Source: an uncultured Bacteroidota bacterium
Lineage (GTDB): Bacteria > Bacteroidota > Bacteroidia > Chitinophagales > Saprospiraceae
DNA length: 11,494 nucleotides
NCBI GenBank assembly: GCA_937926185.1
Contig: CALEYM010000285.1
Location: 1 to 11,494 of the forward strand
Direction of reading: 5' to 3'
The stretch's first letter is position 1, and the number at the start of each line of letters is the position of its first letter. The notes below the pieces were generated by a model. The model was not told where the DNA came from. It was given only the letters and a program-made list of their open reading frames with translations, and did not search any database. The translations under genes were made by a program, and so were the position numbers. This document shows, in pieces, positions 1-8,122 of the stretch.

Positions 1-1
1 G

Positions 2-352
2 CCGCTTTCCGCGCATGGCTCGGAAAGGATTGAGGATGTTGTGGCCGTCGGGCATCAGGATTCCGGGTTGGTACACAACGACCACTGTGCGCCTTCGACG
101 GACGACCCGTGCAACGACATCCACCCCGGTCAGGATTGCCCACCCGATACCGATGGTTGCGGGCATTGCCACTGCCCGGGGTGCAGCGTAACGGGTATGA
201 CGTATGCCGGTTTTTTCAGAATTGCTTTTGTCGAAATGTCGGCTCCTGCCTGGTTTTTCGACCGGCGCGCGGCGAATTTCTGTTATCAGGCGCCCTCCAC
301 CTCGCCGCATCTCGCGGCGCTGTTCCGTCCTCCGATAAATAAGTTGGGTTAA
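2..352 (+). CDS. Small Cys/His-rich probable exported protein, 5' end cut off by window edge
   Basis: The frame is open from the first bases of the window to a TAA at 350-352, giving 116 visible residues, so the start lies upstream. A GTG at 41 could serve as a start but would leave no export signal, so I prefer a partial reading. The central part is dense in possible metal ligands: HNDHC, then DDPC, DIH, DC and finally GCGHCHCPGC. The C-terminus is hydrophobic and aromatic and ends in RPPINKLG. Small Cys/His-rich exported proteins with a CxCxxC-like cluster and a C-terminal PPxLG-like ending often precede metal RND operons in Bacteroidota (DUF6660/DUF2946-like; assignment from memory, not searched). 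The visible 5' residues PLSAHG could be the end of a signal peptide. The gene lies 108 bases upstream of the pump, same strand. A role as envelope metal binder is inference. Confidence 0.5.
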   Translation, partial: PLSAHGSERIEDVVAVGHQDSGLVHNDHCAPSTDDPCNDIHPGQDCPPDTDGCGHCHCPGCSVTGMTYAGFFRIAFVEMSAPAWFFDRRAANFCYQAPSTSPHLAALFRPPINKLG

Positions 353-368
353 TTTTTCCGCTGACCAG

Positions 369-423
369 TCCGGTAAACCGGATCGGCAGGGTGTTCCGCA
401 TGTGGTGAAAAGCCGGGTGCGGA
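369..423. promoter_or_regulatory. Two short inverted repeats in the leader of the RND pump gene
   Basis: The 108-base spacer between the small Cys/His gene and the pump holds a near-continuous palindrome at 369-382 (arms TCCGGT and ACCGGA around AA). A second 6-base inverted repeat lies at 395-400 (TCCGCA) and 418-423 (TGCGGA). Neither is followed by a T-run, so neither looks like a terminator. They could be operator half-sites or chance. A TATTTTTC at 430-437 differs by one base from the Bacteroidota -7 consensus TAnnTTTG, but no TTG sits at the expected -33 distance, so I do not call a promoter. Confidence 0.2.
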
Positions 424-460
424 TGATGCTATTTTTCTATTCATCAACCCAACCGTCTCC

Positions 461-3400
461 ATGTTAGACAGAATCATCCATTTTTCCATTCACAATAAAC
501 TCATCATCGGGCTATTCACACTGGCGCTGGTAATTTGGGGCACGATTTCATTCATCCGCCTCCCCTTGGATGCCGTACCCGACATCACCAACAACCAGGT
601 ACAAGTGATCACACAAGCCTCTACATTGGGCGCGCAGGAAGTAGAGCAGTTTATTACTGCGCCGATTGAACTGGGCCTAGCGAATATTCCCAAGGTTATG
701 GAGCGCCGTTCTATTTCCCGTTCCGGTTTATCGGTGATCACGGTCGTTTTCAAAGACGATGCAGATATTTATTGGGCGCGCCAACAAGTATCGGAGGCAC
801 TCAAAGAGGCCGAGGAGGCCATCCCTTCCGGGCTGGCAAGGCCATTCCTGGCGCCTATCACCACGGGATTGGGCGAGATTTACCATTACACTATCCACCC
901 GAAAAAGGGATTCGAGGATAGATACACGGCCACCGACTTGCGCACGTTGCAGGACTGGGTGGTCAAGCGCCAACTCGCCGGGACGCCCGGCGTAGCCGAA
1001 GTAAGCGGCTGGGGCGGTTTCGTGAAGCAATACGAACTCGCCGTGGATCCCGACAAACTCAACGCGCTGAACCTTACCATGCCCGACGTATTCCAGGCCC
1101 TGCAACGGAACAACGAGAATACCGGCGGCTCATACATCGAAAAAGGCAGCAACCTCTATTTCATCCGGGGCATCGGCCTGGTGAAAACCTTGCAGGACAT
1201 CGAGCGCATCGTCGTCACTACCCGCAACGGCATTCCGGTGCTGGTACGCGATGTAGGCACAGTGCAGTTCGGCAGTGTCAACCGGCTCGGCGCGGTTACC
1301 CGCAACGGCGAAGGCGAAGTAGTGGCCGGTATCACGCTAATGTTGAAAGACGATAATTTCGTGGAAGTGAGCCGGCGGGTCAAGGAACGCATTGCTATTG
1401 TTCAGCAATCCCTGCCCGAGGGCGTGATTATCGAGCCGTTTATCGACCGTACCGAACTCGTCGGGCGCACCATCGGCACGGTGGAAAAAAACCTGCTCGA
1501 AGGCGGCCTTATCGTCGTGTTCGTGCTCGTGCTGTTGCTCGGCAACCTCCGGGCAGGCTTGGTCGTGGCCTCGGTTATCCCGCTTGCCATGTTGTTCGCT
1601 TTTTCCATGATGAACCTCTTCGGCGTATCGGGCAACCTCATGTCGCTCGGCGCTATTGACTTCGGCTTATTGGTGGACGGAGCGGTTATCATAGTAGAAA
1701 ACGTAGTACACCGCATTACGCACGGCCGACAAAAAGACACCGACCGTCGGCTCACGCCGGCCCAAATGGACAGCGAAGTACACCACAGCGCCTCCCGCAT
1801 GATGAACTCCGCCGCTTTCGGGCAACTCATTATTCTTATTGTCTATCTGCCTATTTTATCCCTTGTCGGCATCGAGGGTAAGATGTTTCGCCCGATGGCG
1901 CAGACAGTTGCGTTTGCCATTCTGGGCGCATTTCTGTTGTCGTTGACTTGGGTACCTATGGCATCGGCACTGTTTCTGAGCAAAAAGACCGAATTCAGAC
2001 CCAATATCAGCGACCGCATCATGGCGTTTTTTCATAAAATCTATACACCGGTGCTGGACGGGGCACTGCACTGGAAAAAAGGCACTATCGGCGTTTCCGC
2101 CCTGTTGTTCGCCCTCACTTTATGGGGCTTTTCCCGCTTGGGCGGAGAATTCATTCCCACGCTGGAAGAAGGGGACTTGACTGTTGAATTTAGCATGATG
2201 CAAGGCACTTCGCTATCGCAAATGGTGGAAAGTACGACCAGGGCAGAGGAAATATTAATGAAAAAATTTCCCGAAGTAAAGCAGGTGGTCAGCCGCATCG
2301 GTTCTGCCGAAATTCCTACCGACCCCATGCCTGTCGAGCGGGCAGACATTATGGTGGCCATGAAACCAAAAGAAACCTGGCGGGAAGAAGTCTGTGACCG
2401 GGAGGAAATGCAGGAGGCAATGGAACAAGCGCTTTCCGCCTTACCCGGGGTGAGCATCGAGATGACCCAGCCCATGCAAATGCGCTTCAACGAACTGATG
2501 ACCGGTATCCGGCAGGATGTGGCCATCAAAATTTTCGGTGACGACCTCGACGTATTGGCCGACGAAGCGACGAAAGTCGCCCGGCTTATCGCACCGGTGG
2601 AAGGCGTGACCGAACCGACAGTGGAAAAAGTGCGGGGCTTACCGCAGGTGCAGGTCACGTATGACCGGGACCGCTTGGCCCAATTCGGACTGAACGTGGC
2701 CGACATCAACATGATTGTCAAAACCGCTTATGCCGGCAGCGCGGCGGGCGTGGTGTATGAAGGCGAAAAACGTTTCGACCTTGTAGTACGCCTCGAACGC
2801 GGCTTGCGCACGGACCTGGCCAACCTCGAAAACCTTTATATCCCCACCCCCGACGGCCAAAAAGTACCGCTCAGCCAGGTGGCGACCATCGAGTACAAGG
2901 AAGCGCCGGCACAGGTGAGTCGCGAGAGCGGGCAACGCCGCATTTTCGTGGGATTCAACGTGCGCGGACGCGACGTGGAGAGCGTGGTAAAGGAAATCGA
3001 AGGCATTTTACAAGCAAATCTTCGGCTTCCGAGCGGCTATCACTACACGTTCGGCGGCCAATTTCAGAACCTGCGTGAAGCCAAGGAGCGGCTTTCCATT
3101 GCCGTACCGACGGCGATGGCACTCATTTTCGCGCTGTTGTTTTTTGCCTTCCGCTCGGTCAGCCAGGCAGCGCTGATTTTCACCGCCGTGCCGCTATCGG
3201 CCATTGGCGGCGTATTGGCGCTTTGGCTGCGCGGTATGCCGTTCAGTATTTCGGCCGGCGTGGGCTTTATCGCCCTGTTCGGCGTGGCGGTGCTCAACGG
3301 CATAGTACTCATCGGCTTTTTCAATCAACTCAAAAAAGACGGCGTCCTGGACGTGACCGAACGGGTACTCAAAGGCACATACTCCCGGCTGCGGCCCGTA

Positions 3401-4813
3401 ATTATGACGGCGGCCGTGGCCTCGCTCGGTTTCCTGCCGATGGCGCTGTCCACGGGCGACGGAGCGGAAGTACAACGCCCGTTGGCGACGGTGGTCATCG
3501 GCGGCCTGATTTCGGCAACCCTGCTTACCCTGCTCGTTTTGCCTTGCCTGTATATTTATTTTGAAAAATGGTTTGGTAAAGGCATGAAGCCGGTCACGGC
3601 TTCTTTGGTATTGCTGGCACTGGCGTTTTTTCCCAAAAATGCGGCAACGCAAACGCCGGTAACATTGGAGGATGCTATCGTTCAGGTCAAAGCCAACAAC
3701 CTGCAAATCAAGGCCGGGACCTATCAAATCCAGTTGCAACGTACGCTGCGTGGGGCGGCTTACGAGTTGCCCAAAACCAATTTTAGCGCACAACTGGGGC
3801 AGTATAACTCCAATAAATTCGACCAGGGCTTCGGTATCACGCAGGAAATTCCCAACCCACGCAACCGTCGCGCTGGGCTGGCTTATGCCGATGCCAATAC
3901 CCGCGTTGCCGAATCGTCGCTGTCCGTCACGACCAACAACCTGACCTACGAAGTACGCACGGCCTGGTACGAACTGGCCTATTTACAGGAAAAACAAAGG
4001 CTATTGGAAAGCCAGGACACGCTGCTGGCAGGTTTCGTGCGGGCAGCGGACGTGCGGGTACGCACGGGAGAGACCAACTCGCTCGAAAAGGCTACCGCCG
4101 AAGCGCAACTCGGCGAGGTGCGCAACCGGCTGGCGCAAACCCGTTCCGACATCCAAATCACCCAGATCCTGCTACAAACCCTGCTCAACGCCCCCCAGCC
4201 CGTCGGTATTCCCGCCGATACCCGGCTGACCCAAAGAGCGCTGCCCGACGGGACTGCCGACGCGGCGGGCAACCCGGCTTTGGCATACTTTCAACAGCAA
4301 ATCGCCCTCAGCCAGGCGGCGACGGCAGTGGAAAAAGCACGGCTCGCGCCCGATTTCAGTATCGGCTACCTCAACCAGTCGCTGATTACACCGGAGGTGA
4401 ACGCCGATCCGAACTATACGGCGGGCGACCGCTTCCATGTCGCGCAGGTAGGTGTTTCGGTGCCTATATTCCGAAAAGCGCAAAAAAGCCGCACAGATGC
4501 TGCGAAAATCGGTGTGCAAGTCGCCCAGACGAACCTGGAAGCGCAAACCCGCCAACTCGAAGGGCAGTACCAGGAGGCATTCCGGGAATACGAAAAACAG
4601 CGCAATGCGCTGGAGTATTATGAAAAATCCGCGCTACCGACCGCCGATCTGTTACTCTCGAACGCTCAAAAGTCGTTCCACGCGGGCGACGTGGGTTACC
4701 TCGAATACGTGCAGGCCCTCACCCGCGCCAACGATATCCGACTCGGGTACTTAGATGCCCTGGATGGCTACAACATGGCGGTCATTGGTATTGAATGGCT
4801 GGCCGGGAAGTAA
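461..4813 (+). CDS. czcA: CzcA/CusA-family heavy-metal RND efflux pump fused to a TolC-like outer-membrane factor
   Basis: Proton-driven pump of the HME-RND class that takes metal ions from the periplasm or inner membrane and exports them. Residues 1 to about 1040 are a complete RND protomer: TM1 near 13-31, a first porter loop, TM2-6 near 340-500, TM7 near 541-558, a second porter loop, and TM8-12 near 878-1035. TM4 carries DFGLLVDGAVIIVEN with D400, D406 and E413, the acidic triad of CzcA-type divalent-cation pumps; CusA-type Cu/Ag pumps lack the DFG/DGA form. So Zn, Co, Cd or Ni is likelier than Cu/Ag, though the metal is not settled. Residues about 1065-1450 form a TolC/OEP domain with two long helical hairpins (near 1161-1243 and 1340-1450) and amphipathic strands such as VGVSVPIF. 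Ordinary CzcA is about 1040 aa, so the extra 410 residues are a real in-frame fusion. The ATG at 461 gives the expected MLDRIIHFSIHNKLIIG start. The adaptor gene follows after 41 bases, probably in one operon. Confidence 0.95.
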   Translation: MLDRIIHFSIHNKLIIGLFTLALVIWGTISFIRLPLDAVPDITNNQVQVITQASTLGAQEVEQFITAPIELGLANIPKVMERRSISRSGLSVITVVFKDDADIYWARQQVSEALKEAEEAIPSGLARPFLAPITTGLGEIYHYTIHPKKGFEDRYTATDLRTLQDWVVKRQLAGTPGVAEVSGWGGFVKQYELAVDPDKLNALNLTMPDVFQALQRNNENTGGSYIEKGSNLYFIRGIGLVKTLQDIERIVVTTRNGIPVLVRDVGTVQFGSVNRLGAVTRNGEGEVVAGITLMLKDDNFVEVSRRVKERIAIVQQSLPEGVIIEPFIDRTELVGRTIGTVEKNLLEGGLIVVFVLVLLLGNLRAGLVVASVIPLAMLFAFSMMNLFGVSGNLMSLGAIDFGLLVDGAVIIVENVVHRITHGRQKDTDRRLTPAQMDSEVHHSASRMMNSAAFGQLIILIVYLPILSLVGIEGKMFRPMAQTVAFAILGAFLLSLTWVPMASALFLSKKTEFRPNISDRIMAFFHKIYTPVLDGALHWKKGTIGVSALLFALTLWGFSRLGGEFIPTLEEGDLTVEFSMMQGTSLSQMVESTTRAEEILMKKFPEVKQVVSRIGSAEIPTDPMPVERADIMVAMKPKETWREEVCDREEMQEAMEQALSALPGVSIEMTQPMQMRFNELMTGIRQDVAIKIFGDDLDVLADEATKVARLIAPVEGVTEPTVEKVRGLPQVQVTYDRDRLAQFGLNVADINMIVKTAYAGSAAGVVYEGEKRFDLVVRLERGLRTDLANLENLYIPTPDGQKVPLSQVATIEYKEAPAQVSRESGQRRIFVGFNVRGRDVESVVKEIEGILQANLRLPSGYHYTFGGQFQNLREAKERLSIAVPTAMALIFALLFFAFRSVSQAALIFTAVPLSAIGGVLALWLRGMPFSISAGVGFIALFGVAVLNGIVLIGFFNQLKKDGVLDVTERVLKGTYSRLRPVIMTAAVASLGFLPMALSTGDGAEVQRPLATVVIGGLISATLLTLLVLPCLYIYFEKWFGKGMKPVTASLVLLALAFFPKNAATQTPVTLEDAIVQVKANNLQIKAGTYQIQLQRTLRGAAYELPKTNFSAQLGQYNSNKFDQGFGITQEIPNPRNRRAGLAYADANTRVAESSLSVTTNNLTYEVRTAWYELAYLQEKQRLLESQDTLLAGFVRAADVRVRTGETNSLEKATAEAQLGEVRNRLAQTRSDIQITQILLQTLLNAPQPVGIPADTRLTQRALPDGTADAAGNPALAYFQQQIALSQAATAVEKARLAPDFSIGYLNQSLITPEVNADPNYTAGDRFHVAQVGVSVPIFRKAQKSRTDAAKIGVQVAQTNLEAQTRQLEGQYQEAFREYEKQRNALEYYEKSALPTADLLLSNAQKSFHAGDVGYLEYVQALTRANDIRLGYLDALDGYNMAVIGIEWLAGK
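3584..3652 (+). other. Internal signal-peptide-like segment at the RND/TolC junction, with possible internal ATG
   Basis: Residues 1042-1064 of the fusion read Met-Lys-Pro, then the hydrophobic stretch VTASLVLLALAFF, then PKNAATQ. This is the layout of an N-terminal signal peptide, yet it lies inside the long frame at the RND/TolC boundary. Three readings are possible. It may act as a 13th membrane span that puts the TolC domain in the periplasm. It may be cut after about residues 1061-1064 to free a separate outer-membrane factor. Or translation may restart at the ATG at 3584-3586. The sequence shows the segment; the choice among these is open. Confidence 0.6.
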
Positions 4814-4854
4814 TCATTTTTAAGTAAATCACCTTTTTTCAAACAACGACAACA

Positions 4855-6174
4855 ATGAAATTTCTGCAAAATATCATCCTCGCTGCGACGGTCGGCAGCC
4901 TGATTTTTCTGACCGCCTGCGGTGGCAATAAGACCGAAACCACCGGGAAAGTAGAAACCCCTGAACCCGAAGAAGGCGAAACCAAGGAAGTAGCGCTCAC
5001 CGTCGACCAATACAACATCGCCGGTATCGAAACCGGTAAAGTGGAAACCCGCCCGCTTTCCGGCACGGTAAAAGTGAACGGCGTGCTGGATGTGCCGCCC
5101 CAAAATCTTGTGAGCATCAGCGCGCCCGCGCCGGGTTTTCTGAAAAAATCGGACCTGCTGCAAGGCTCCCGGGTGCGCAAAGGAGAAGTAATCGCCGTGC
5201 TGTACAACCCGGAATTCATCACCGAGCAACAGGCGTATCTCGAAACCCGGCAAGACCTTGCCGCGGCGCATGGCCAATTGGAATACGCCGAGGCCGAGTA
5301 CAAAAGACAGGAGGAACTCTCCCGCGAAAATGTAAACGCTGGAAAAACCCTGCAAGCCGCCAAAGCCGAATACACGACCCTGAAAGCCAAAGTCGCGAGC
5401 TTGGAAGCTAAAACAGGTGGCCAACGAGCGCGGCTCAAATTGCTCGGCATCGATCCGGACGGCCTTTCGCCAGACAATTTTCAAAGTGAAATCAAACTCT
5501 ATTCGCCCACCTTCGGCTACGTCACGGAGGTCAACGTCAACGCCGGCAAATATGTCGGCAACACGGAAGTGCTGTTCAAAATCGCCGATACGGAACACCT
5601 TCACGCGGAACTGACGGTGTTCGAGAAAGACATCCTGAAACTAAAAGTCGGGCAGGTAGTACGGTTCACACTTGCTAACGAATCCCGTGAGCGTCGTGCC
5701 AAAATCTATCTTTTCGGGCGCGAAATCAGCCCCGACCGCAGCATCCGCGTACACTGCCATTTGGACAAGGAGGATACCGACCTGTTGCCCGGCATGTACT
5801 TCAAGGCGACCGTCGAAACGGGCGCCAGCCCTGTATCCGCTTTGCCGGAGGCTGCCCTCGTCAGCAGCGAAGGCAAGGACTATATTTTTGTGGAAGAAAT
5901 GGAGGACGAGGGCAAGCGCCCGGTTCATAAAGACGAAAAGCACGATCCGGCGCCTGGCGCCAAAACAGCGGAACGCGACCACGCCGAAGGCGAAACCGAA
6001 ACGTCCGGCGAGCACCACTTCCGCATGGTCGAGGTGAAGCGCGGTGTGACCGACGGCGGTTTCGTGGAGGTACTTTTGCCGGAGAATTTCAATTTGGCGA
6101 ACAGCCGGGTGGTGACGAAAGGTGCGTTTTACCTGCTGTCGGCTGCGAAAAGCGGTGGAGAAGAGGAGGAATGA
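4855..6174 (+). CDS. czcB: CzcB/CusB-like periplasmic adaptor lipoprotein (membrane fusion protein)
   Basis: Adaptor that bridges an HME-RND pump to its outer-membrane channel. The N-terminus is a lipoprotein signal with lipobox L19-T20-A21-C22, so the mature protein is probably lipid-anchored. The barrel-sandwich (lipoyl-like) halves lie near 80-125 (SISAPAPGFLKK, GSRVRKGEVIAVLYNPEF) and 205-245 (LYSPTFGYVTEVNVNAGKYV). A helical hairpin of about 70 residues rich in Ala, Glu and Lys sits between them. A beta-barrel domain follows (ELTVFEKDILKLKVGQVVRF, then GMYFKATVETG near 316-326), then a membrane-proximal domain. The 439 aa length is typical or slightly long. The oddity is a hydrophilic Glu/Asp/His-rich insertion at 347-388 (H358, H363, H376, H387, H388) within the last domain. 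The ATG at 4855 has an A-rich leader and no Shine-Dalgarno. The gene starts 41 bases after the pump and a terminator follows it. The frame ends in four Glu residues. Confidence 0.92.
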   Translation: MKFLQNIILAATVGSLIFLTACGGNKTETTGKVETPEPEEGETKEVALTVDQYNIAGIETGKVETRPLSGTVKVNGVLDVPPQNLVSISAPAPGFLKKSDLLQGSRVRKGEVIAVLYNPEFITEQQAYLETRQDLAAAHGQLEYAEAEYKRQEELSRENVNAGKTLQAAKAEYTTLKAKVASLEAKTGGQRARLKLLGIDPDGLSPDNFQSEIKLYSPTFGYVTEVNVNAGKYVGNTEVLFKIADTEHLHAELTVFEKDILKLKVGQVVRFTLANESRERRAKIYLFGREISPDRSIRVHCHLDKEDTDLLPGMYFKATVETGASPVSALPEAALVSSEGKDYIFVEEMEDEGKRPVHKDEKHDPAPGAKTAERDHAEGETETSGEHHFRMVEVKRGVTDGGFVEVLLPENFNLANSRVVTKGAFYLLSAAKSGGEEEE

Positions 6175-6202
6175 GGTCAATCATATAAACTGGCAATATT
6201 TT

Positions 6203-6260
6203 CCTGGCGGGCGATTCATCCTGTTTTGTTCAATCAATCGCCCGCCGGGTTTTCCATATT
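6203..6260 (+). terminator. Rho-independent terminator of the efflux operon
   Basis: A 14-base-pair stem pairs 6203-6216 (CCTGGCGGGCGATT) with 6236-6249 (AATCGCCCGCCGGG) without mismatch, apart from one T-G wobble at 6205/6247. The loop is 19 bases (6217-6235). TTTT follows at once at 6250-6253, then further T-rich sequence to about 6262. It lies 29 bases after the adaptor stop, so it should end transcription of the pump-adaptor unit before the deiminase gene. The opposite strand has no clear T-run, so it is probably one-directional. Confidence 0.85.
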
Positions 6261-6287
6261 TTCGTTCACCAATTAAAAATCGGGGTT

Positions 6288-8054
6288 ATGAAAAAAGTCA
6301 TTTTTACCCTGCTGCTCACAGTCGTTTCGAGTTTCGCGACAATTGCTCAAAACGACCCACTCCCAAGAGGTCTTTCCGCCGAAGAATTGGACTGGCTTTC
6401 AGTCAATAAACCGGCGCCCGGCGCTCTGAACGGCATCACCACACCTCCGTCCATGCCCGTGCGCGCAATGGCAGAATGGGAAGAACTGCAAGCCATTGTG
6501 GTCACCTGGACATTATTTACGCCCATTCTCGCGCAGATTGTCAAGGCAGGACGGGAGCAATGCCGGGTTATTGTCATTTGCAGCAATATCGCCGCTTGCC
6601 AAAACGACCTCACTAATAATGGCGTGAATTGGCAGGCCGGAAACGTCGAGTTCAAGGTCGCACCCTTCAACAGCATCTGGATGCGCGACTATGGCGCCAA
6701 CCCGCTTTATCTCAACGGCGTAGACAGCCTGGCTTTAGTAGATTGGATTTACAACCGTCCGCGCCCGAAAGACGACACGATTCCAAGCGTCGTGGGGAAT
6801 TATTTCGGACTGCCGGTTTATTCCACTACCCTCGCGCCTTATGACCTCGTGCATCCGGGCGGCAACAACTTCTCCGACGGCATGGGCACCGATTTCTCTA
6901 CAAAACTTGTTTTGGAGGAAAACGGCCCCGGCAACATCTACGGCACCAGCAAACACACCGAAGCCGGCGTAGACAGCATCATGCGCCGCTTCTACGGTAT
7001 CGACCGCTATGTAAAGTTCGATGTGCTGCCTTTCGACGGCATCCACCACATCGACATGCACATGAAACTACTCAACGAGGAGACGTTGCTTGTCGGGGAA
7101 TACCCACAGGGTGTGGCGGACCGCGACCAAATCGAAGCGAACATCCAGTATCTGTTGAACAATGTCACGACACCATTCGGTACGCCATACCGGGTGGTGC
7201 GCATCCCGATGCCGCCCGACGGGGGCAAGTATCCGAGCCAGGGCGCGTCGCTGCGCACGTACGTCAACTCGTTTATCGTCAACAAAACCGTGCTACTGCC
7301 CACTTATGAGCAACAGTACGATACCACGGCGCTTCGCATTTGGAAGGATGCCATGCCTGGATATAATGTCGTGGGGATTCCATGCAACGACATTATTTCG
7401 CTGGGCGGCGCGATTCACTGCATCGTGAAAGAAGTAGGTGTTGCGGATCCGCTCCTTATTCAGCACAAACAGATTGAGGACTTTGTGGACGTCAACCCGC
7501 CCGCTTACGAGGTCAAGGCCTGGATACAGCATCGTAGCGGCGTGGCTGACGCCGAAGTGTTTTACACTACCGACACCGCGGCGGGTTATCAGTCCGTACC
7601 GATGACCCTAATCGACCCGGTTGCTCATTTATGGACAGGCTGGATTCCGCAGCAACCCTACGGCTCCACAGTTTATTATTACTTGCATGCTACCGCTAAT
7701 TCGGGCAAGCAACAAGTGCGCCCCTTACCCGCCCCGGAGGGTTATTTCGACTTCGAGGTTCGCCAAAGCGTCGGTACTGACGAATCCGCCACGCCCCGGT
7801 TGGAACGCATCTTCCCTAACCCGGCAAAAGAGATTACCTGCATTCCTGTGTTTGCGCCCGCCGGTGGCATGGCGATGCTCGAATTAAGCGATTGTCTCGG
7901 TCGAAGGGTGGAGGCGATTTTCTCAGGAACGCTTCCGCCGGGCGAGTCGAAATATTTTTTCCGGGCCGACCGGCTACCGGAGGGAGTTTATTTCGCCAGC
8001 CTTCGCACCGAACGCAGTGTTTTTTCACAAAAAGTCCTGATTAAAAATCATTGA
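6288..8054 (+). CDS. Secreted agmatine deiminase-family / Porphyromonas-type PAD-like protein with T9SS sorting domain
   Basis: Predicted to hydrolyse a guanidino group (agmatine, or peptidyl or free arginine) to a ureido group plus ammonia, outside the cell. A signal peptide covers residues 1-21 (MKKVIFTLLLTVVSSFATIAQ). The catalytic domain of the PAD_porph/agmatine deiminase family runs from about 55 to 395. The likely active-site set is intact: D134 in WMRDYG, H254 and D256 in HHIDMH, C378 in GGAIHC, with N327 in YVNSF as a possible fifth residue. An Ig-like beta domain occupies about 408-492. A T9SS type A sorting domain runs from about 504 to 588 (FPNPA start, LPEGVYFASL, SQKVLIK end). 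WMRDYG, rather than the WARDTGP usual in cytoplasmic agmatine deiminases, plus YNRPRP at 155-160 and the export tail, favour a PPAD-like enzyme; the substrate remains unproven. TATTTTCG at 6257-6264 is one base off TAnnTTTG, a weak promoter candidate. The ATPase gene starts 68 bases after the stop. Confidence 0.88.
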   Translation: MKKVIFTLLLTVVSSFATIAQNDPLPRGLSAEELDWLSVNKPAPGALNGITTPPSMPVRAMAEWEELQAIVVTWTLFTPILAQIVKAGREQCRVIVICSNIAACQNDLTNNGVNWQAGNVEFKVAPFNSIWMRDYGANPLYLNGVDSLALVDWIYNRPRPKDDTIPSVVGNYFGLPVYSTTLAPYDLVHPGGNNFSDGMGTDFSTKLVLEENGPGNIYGTSKHTEAGVDSIMRRFYGIDRYVKFDVLPFDGIHHIDMHMKLLNEETLLVGEYPQGVADRDQIEANIQYLLNNVTTPFGTPYRVVRIPMPPDGGKYPSQGASLRTYVNSFIVNKTVLLPTYEQQYDTTALRIWKDAMPGYNVVGIPCNDIISLGGAIHCIVKEVGVADPLLIQHKQIEDFVDVNPPAYEVKAWIQHRSGVADAEVFYTTDTAAGYQSVPMTLIDPVAHLWTGWIPQQPYGSTVYYYLHATANSGKQQVRPLPAPEGYFDFEVRQSVGTDESATPRLERIFPNPAKEITCIPVFAPAGGMAMLELSDCLGRRVEAIFSGTLPPGESKYFFRADRLPEGVYFASLRTERSVFSQKVLIKNH

Positions 8055-8122
8055 AAACAAACTGCTTATATCCAAAATTACTGCTGTCCTCCGCTATCTC
8101 CTTTTTTCTGAATCGTTACAAA

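Noticed and set aside
461..4813. Assignment of the pump as a Cu/Ag exporter (CusA)
   Set aside because: TM4 has the DFG...DGA...VEN acidic pattern of divalent-cation CzcA-type pumps, not the CusA pattern. No periplasmic Met-rich CusF-like partner is seen.
8051..8122. A TTG start for the ATPase that overlaps the deiminase stop codon
   Set aside because: It adds 24 residues unlike the usual N-terminus of these ATPases, while the ATG at 8123 gives MTNPTIPHVH with an A-rich leader typical of this phylum. It remains a minor possibility, because the overlap would couple translation.
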